Shown here: positions 58,826 through 64,000 of the stretch, one piece after another
How positions within the stretch are numbered: position 1 is the stretch's first letter
Layout: every line of letters starts with the position of its first letter
From: Ophiura sarsii
Lineage: Eukaryota; Echinodermata; Ophiuroidea; Amphilepidida; Ophiuridae
DNA length: 64,000 bases
Assembly (NCBI GenBank): GCA_035610835.1
Contig: CM069447.1
Coordinates: 55,614,048-55,678,047, forward strand
Direction of reading: 5' to 3'
The notes under the pieces: model-generated
Seen by the model: the letters and a program-made list of their open reading frames with translations, nothing else
What the model was told of the DNA's origin: nothing
The model's database searches: none
Made by a program: the position numbers and the translations under genes

Positions 58826-58850
58826 CCCCCCCCCCCCCCCCCCCCCCCCC
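58826..58850. repeat. C25 homopolymer
   Basis: 25 consecutive C. Further runs: C15 at 59304-59318, G24 at 36818-36841, G20 at 52116-52135, C20 at 52723-52742, G15 at 45135-45149, G14 at 39590-39603, G11 at 53260-53270. Confidence 0.95.
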
Positions 58851-58917
58851 AGTGCCCTCCCTCACCCCCTGGCGGCATTGACCTGGGAAGTCAGCTCAAA
58901 CTACCGGGCTTAACAAA

Positions 58918-59215
58918 ATCGAAGGGAAGGGGAGAAGAAAGGGAAGAGAGGAAGAGCAAAAGGGAAAGGAAAGGAAAAAGAGGAAGGAGAGGGAAAGAAA
59001 CGAAGAAGAGGGTGAGAAAGAGGGAAGGAAAAGGGAAAGCAATGGAAAAGAAAGGGAGAAGAGGAAGATAAAAAGGGACGGGAAAGGGAAAATGAAAGAG
59101 AAAAACCGAAGGGGAGGAAGGAAAGAGGGGAAGGAAAAGAGTGTATAGTTGATAAGGAAGGGAAAATAAATAAGTTGAAGTTTAATCGAAAATAAACTTG
59201 GAGAAGAGAAGAGAT
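58918..59215. repeat. 300-bp purine-only-like strand
   Basis: Almost uninterrupted A/G (GAAGGGAAGGGGAGAAG and variants), with only a few pyrimidines before 59140. The Phe/Ser-rich minus ORFs are artefacts. Confidence 0.9.
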
Positions 59216-60940
59216 TAACCATCCAAACACTTTATGTGTAAGCGTTTATTACGTAACTTCAGTGACTTTCATCAATGTAATCATAGGACCGGGTAAGGGA
59301 TCGCCCCCCCCCCCCCCCTTGACTTTGGGTGAATTGTGCCTATTTCAAGAATCTATGGGATTTACTTATATCCCATATAAATGCCAATTTACTCTTGCCC
59401 GGTTTGATGACGGGCAATTTAGTATAAAAATAGCAAATTTTCGCGCGTTACGCGCGCATTTGTCCAGGACTATCATTATTATAGAAGCCCGTTTAAAAGA
59501 AAAATGTACCTTAATAATGGCAAGTTTCTTGTAAATATGTTGTTAAATTTTCAAGCGCTACGCGCGTATTCAGTTTAGAATGCGAACTCATTCGGTGGAA
59601 AAACAACCCAGCTGCGCCATTTGTTTACGTATTAGGGTCGAGCCCGTTTCGCATTGTACATTATGTCAACTTGACCAGATAACTATCTTGCCATATGGTG
59701 GCACTTAAAACGTTCCGTACATACTCTATAAAATGTCTTAGAGACCCATGATTAAAAAAATCTAAGCAATTTATTGCAATGTAAAAAAAGGGAACTATAT
59801 AGTTGACAGAAAACCACTGGACATGTAACAGAAACAGAGCTGGGATCTGTCAACATTAATACATCCTGCAACCAGGAGATTCTCTTCACCAATCAGGTAG
59901 ATAAAATAAATTAGATACAATGTTTCCCCAACAAGGGAGTCTCCTGCAGGATCATGGAGTGTCGACAACTTTGCAGAAGTGAGGTATGCTGGTGTTGCTC
60001 ACGACATCTTCTTTAGCTGAAAAGGGCGTTATGTAAAATAGGACTTTTTGGCAATGATTTGATTTAAACTTTTCTTTTTTCTCGCGAAGTGAGATATGAA
60101 ACCGAATTGATTTAAAGGCCGTCTCATGTACACTATGCAATATACGGGTGATAAAACGTCACGCCACGCACGTAACCATTGCATTAGTATACACTTCACT
60201 GCTAACGCAGTCTTAATAAGACCTAAGATACATCAAGGAACAGAGGCCTGGAGGGGAAACAAAGATTCCACGAACAACCACGAGCATGGATTGAGCGGGA
60301 AAGATTAGTGGGTCGGCCGAGATCATCAAGGAACACGGCCGCCCAAAGAGAGCCAAGATTATCCAGGAACATAGCAGTACAAACAAAAATGGGAGGGTGG
60401 GAGTGGTTTTATTTTAAAATTCAGTCCTCTTGGTAAGGAGACAGAAAGGCGAATGAATTCCAAGAGCGGGGGAGTAGAGCAAAACAACCAAACAAAGGGC
60501 AACTTTGCATGGAATCATGTATAAATTGCCTTCTATTCAAGGAATTATCATTTTTATTTGGATGTAGATGATCATAGTTTAACTAGAGTAGATATATGCA
60601 CTGTAGATGCTGATGGTAGTAATGGCTAAAATGTGTAAAATTAGTAAGCTTAATTAGCTTACCAGTGGAATGAATGCTACATTGCTTAATTCTGCAGTCT
60701 TCAGGTAATTGCCAACGCACGTGCATGATTAACTATATGATTTGGGGTGCATTGGTATGTAGGTGAGTAAAGGATTGTGAATTGTTGGTTGGCTGTGGAG
60801 GGGTATGTGCCCCCAAAGGTGCATATCCTGAGATAGCCCTGTTGTGTATTAAGGCCGGTACGTATACCTCAACACATAACATTCTGATTATCAAATGTGA
60901 TTTTGCAAATGCTTCAATGTCACACTTCAATTCCAGCCAT
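59216..60940. other. Intergenic, nothing recognised beyond short repeats
   Basis: CGCGCGTTACGCGCGCATTT at 59439 and AGCGCTACGCGCGTATT at 59552 are related motifs. No gene supported. Confidence 0.5.
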
Positions 60941-60944
60941 TGAA

Positions 60945-61220
60945 TGGTATTATACCCTTCGAATGATATTATACCCTTCGAATGGTATATTGCATACCCT
61001 TCAATTACAGTATTCGAATACCCTTCAATAATAGTATTCGTATCTCATTTAAATATTTCGGCTCAGAGGAAGGGTGTTCGAAGAGTATGCGAAGACTAAA
61101 CAGTCCTATAGTCTTCAGAGGCTGATCTGTACCATTCAACCAATGTATAATAAAATGAAGGGTATTTTGTAAACAACATTCAAATATAGTATTCGAATAC
61201 TATTTTTTGAATATTGAGCG
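60945..61220. repeat. ATTCGAATAC/ACCCTTCGAAT repeat cluster
   Basis: TATACCCTTCGAATG occurs in direct repeats near 60953 and 60972, with palindromic TATTCGAATA at 61010 and 61188, and GAAGGGTATTTT inverse copies. Probably a MITE without clear ends. Confidence 0.6.
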
Positions 61221-61944
61221 AAGAGTGTTTGAAGGCTGTGCATTTCGATAAGGGGGTGGCTTAAACTGTACCCTACAACTGAAATTGATAGACAGTGGGA
61301 AACAAAATAGGATACGAGCATCTCAGCTCCATACCAAGAGATTTAATTTCGCAAATTTACACAATAATCAATGGCACCTTATAATACATTGATGAATTAA
61401 TATTCAAATATTCAGATTTGGTCGTCCTAATAGACGAGAGACAAGGTTAATTTTCTGAAATGTTATCCAGTCAAAATTGGAAAGGTCCGAGTAATCATAT
61501 ATACCTAAGAACTTAAACTTTAGAGAGACGTTCAAAAGAGCTCCAATTTTTAATGATGGTCATAACCTTTAATTATCAATGCCTTTCAGAATCAATGTTA
61601 TTCAATTTGTAAATGAGCCAATTGAAATATACGAATCCAATCGGGAGGGTTGGGGTTAGCAACCGGCAACCCTACCACCGATAAAATCCTATCAAGTGAT
61701 AATTTTTAAAATAATTGATTTTCTGAAAGGTAAATAGGTTAAATAACTTCTTGACGAGTAGAAATCAGTTGGCCTACTTAATAGATTACCAATTATACAA
61801 TGAGGTAATAATTTACATTTGACTTAATAATATTCTTAATAACTTTCATTTATTGGCCTATACCAATTTGTTGGTCTATACAGAGAAGATGGTCTTCCCA
61901 CCTGTTATCTATATAGAGACGGTGGTCTTGCCACCTTTTATCAA
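61221..61944. other. Intergenic, nothing recognised
   Basis: GGTCTTCCCACC/GGTCTTGCCACC direct repeat near 61891 and 61923; otherwise unremarkable. Confidence 0.45.
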
Positions 61945-62093
61945 CCTCCGAAGCAAGTCGAGGCGATCAAAAAGCAAATTGCCGAATCTTCGAGAACAAT
62001 CAGTTAAAAATAACAATCGAGGCAAACAAGAAATCTGTTGATTTCTTAGACATCACCGTGGACCTACGGACAGGGACGTTCAAACCATATGGT
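61945..62093 (+). pseudogene. Retroelement reverse transcriptase C-terminal region, 5' fragment
   Basis: With one frameshift it reads [13 protein letters not shown], then [14 protein letters not shown] and [17 protein letters not shown]. The FLDxTxxLxTGxxxPY pattern is typical of a retroelement reverse transcriptase family (Penelope-like or a relative; my recollection). The continuation lies beyond the insertion at 62094-63228. Confidence 0.7.
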
Positions 62094-63228
62094 CACATTT
62101 CTTAGTTGGGACCCTAAAAAGGGTGGATTTGTCACATTTTTCGCTTAATTGCCATTCAAATGCTTATATTTTTCAAACCATACATCACAATTGAGTATAT
62201 CTAGTCTCATTTGGAAGATAATTTATTGTTTTAATAGTATATATAAGAAAAATGTACAAACCAAGTTGAGATTATTTACTATAACTCGTTAATTACAATT
62301 AGTCAGGGTGGAGGAGGGTGAGGATGCAATATCTCTGCAGTATTTTAATGAAGTTGGACCTAATGTTGAATGTTCCTTAATATTTTAGAAAATTGTTTGC
62401 TAATTATATCGATACTAATTACCTAGGAAGCGCTTATTTTATTCACCAAATCTGCACAATAATATCACTTTTTAGCGTTTAGGATTAACATGCCATCGCC
62501 GTTACCCTACTAGTATTTCCTTTTCAAATTGTTCAATATCCAATGCTGATTTCTATAGATCAACAATTTTAACTATAATGTAAGCAAGATGTCAGTGCAG
62601 TTAATGCCAGGCATAACATTGTAATCAATTCATAATACAGAAATGAGGTTGTAAGAAATCAGCCGAATTTGTTTTCTTCATTTTTGGACACCCTGTATAG
62701 TAAAATTCGGATGAATTGTACCTTTCTACCAGAAAGGTATGTATGTTCATAAACTTCATTTAAGTGTTTCTTTTGAACAAACAACATTTATATACATTTT
62801 TGTCATACTGTTCACACAGAATATATAGTTTTTTATGTGAAAATTGACACATTTTGATCACCATGTATTTTCGTTTGACAATTAATTAACCCTACAAATA
62901 ATATATGACCGGAAGGGCCTTGCCTTTGGCTTCTCAAATATTTATTTCAATGCACTATGTTTAAATTAGGAAGCTACAGTAAATTACATTTCATAGTCAT
63001 ATTTCTTTTGTTACACCCTATATAGAAACTCTATATATTTCCTAAGTTACCCTGTATACTGGAACAAACACTATAATTCCCAATCCTAGATATCTCAGCT
63101 TTCTAACAATGTATAATTTTGAACACTTTGGATTTATACTTTTTGAGTTATTAGGCTTAGAGCATTGTCACATGTAATTTGTGTCAAATCTATGCATGTG
63201 ACGCAATAGGGTCCCAACTTAATAAATA
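62094..63228. mobile_element. 1.1-kb TIR element inserted in the retroelement
   Basis: Ends CTTAGTTGGGACCCTA and TAGGGTCCCAACTTA. ACCATAT occurs at both edges of the break (62087-62093 and 63229-63235), consistent with a target duplication. Interior AT-rich, no transposase recognised. Confidence 0.7.
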
Positions 63229-63660
63229 TCACCATATTATACAAAAACAAACAATACCCTATATACTCTACGTTCATAACCAAAGCAACCATCACCCACC
63301 AGCAATCATCAAGAACATTCCTGAAAGCGTTAATCGGCGATTGTCAAATATATCATCGAACGAGGAGATTTTCGACAATGCAGCCCCACCTTACCAGGAA
63401 GAGCTGAAAAAGAGTGGATATGATTATAAACTCAAATACTACCCTCACCCCGGACTAATAATGCACAAACATGACAAAGGAAACGCAGCAGAAAACGAAT
63501 CCGCCATTAAATAGTGATATCAACAAATGTTGGCAAGAAATTCTTTGGTATACTAGACAAGTGCTTTCCACCAGGTCACCACCTTCACAAGCTTCTAAAC
63601 AGAAATACCGTAAAGATAAGCTACTCCTGTATGCCGAACAAGCAGCAGACACCAGTACCA
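63229..63660 (+). pseudogene. Retroelement reverse transcriptase C-terminal region, 3' fragment
   Basis: Frame 1 (63179-63514 ORF) reads LYVHNQSNHHPPAIIKNIPE, then RRLSNISSNEEIFDNAAPPY and KSGYDYKLKY. Frame 2 gives NPPLNS. Frame 3 gives TNVGKKFFGILDKCFPPGHH, then NRNTVKISYSCMPN. These follow the family order (SNHPP, RLS, SGY, NPP, FPPxHxLHK, SYSCMPN) across two frameshifts, so it is dead. Confidence 0.75.
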
Positions 63661-64000
63661 TACACCATGCATACGGTTATAAACGATGCATGGAGGTCGA
63701 ACATGCATCGCTTATAACCGAGCTGATTTATAAATCGATAAATTAGTTGAGCCATGCATACGTATTTGACCGAAGCATGCTGGTTCACGATGCACAAACG
63801 GCTGCGTGCATATCCGAGACCGTACGAATATAAAGCGATAAATTACGTAAACCAACGACAATTTCTCAATAGATACAGCTGCGTGTTTGTCCACACATCA
63901 TAATACACCATAATAATAAGCTTCCACGGGAAATAGTCCGTTACACAATCTCGGATTGCTTGAAATATGAAAACTTTGGTCGGGTTTTCTGCATAGGTTA
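63661..64000. other. Intergenic with a small hairpin
   Basis: CGGTTATAAACGATGCATG at 63675 pairs with CATGCATCGCTTATAACCG at 63702. Nothing else recognised to the window end. Confidence 0.6.

Noticed and set aside
58896..59230. Two Phe/Ser/Leu-rich minus ORFs that mimic transmembrane proteins
   Set aside because: Translations of the 300-bp purine strand.

Overview
This is an intron-rich, AT-rich animal nuclear window. It holds short exons with GT/AG junctions, a very dense load of small terminal-inverted-repeat (TIR) elements, tRNA-derived SINEs, a CR1/L2-type LINE 3' end, and minisatellites. The repeats and the tandem-domain receptor tyrosine phosphatase suggest a marine invertebrate, perhaps an echinoderm or hemichordate. 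That placement is an inference; nothing here fixes the species.

Region 1 (1-9.8 kb, + strand): the 3' half of a receptor-type protein tyrosine phosphatase gene. Eleven exons run from the middle of catalytic domain D1, through all of D2, to the stop codon. D1 keeps the WPD loop and the HC-X5-R signature. D2 has lost the key His, Arg and WPD Asp. Exon lengths are symmetrical between D1 and D2. The last exon is followed by degraded tandem echoes of itself.

Region 2 (9.8-33 kb): essentially accessory DNA. It has mariner-like, hAT-like and Harbinger-like non-autonomous elements, a GTTGGCCCAACG array, a 3.2-kb tandem array of about 115-bp units with a higher-order repeat, broken minus-strand remnants of a DUF4806-like domain and a transposase, and repeated fold-back elements.

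Region 3 (33-45 kb): a 2.2-kb palindrome made of two inverted element copies carrying tRNA-like sequence, followed by a minus-strand gene that I do not recognise. That gene has a TATA box, a signal-peptide exon and two further exons whose splice phases all agree. It encodes a small secreted protein, and a LINE fragment and several MITEs sit in its introns.

Region 4 (44.5-55 kb): a permuted segmental duplication (A1-B1-C1-C2-spacer-B2-C3-A2). Its A module contains the promoter and signal-peptide exon of the secreted-protein gene, so a second intact promoter and first exon lies 7.6 kb further upstream in the correct orientation. One copy of the B/C junction is empty and the other carries a 1.29-kb TIR element, giving a natural empty-site comparison with a 4-bp target duplication.

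Region 5 (55-64 kb): repeats, a 1.73-kb TIR element with a 7-bp target duplication, a 300-bp purine strand, and a decayed retroelement reverse-transcriptase C-terminal region split by a 1.1-kb TIR element.

All exon models are read by eye from splice consensus, frame and family motifs, without transcript evidence.
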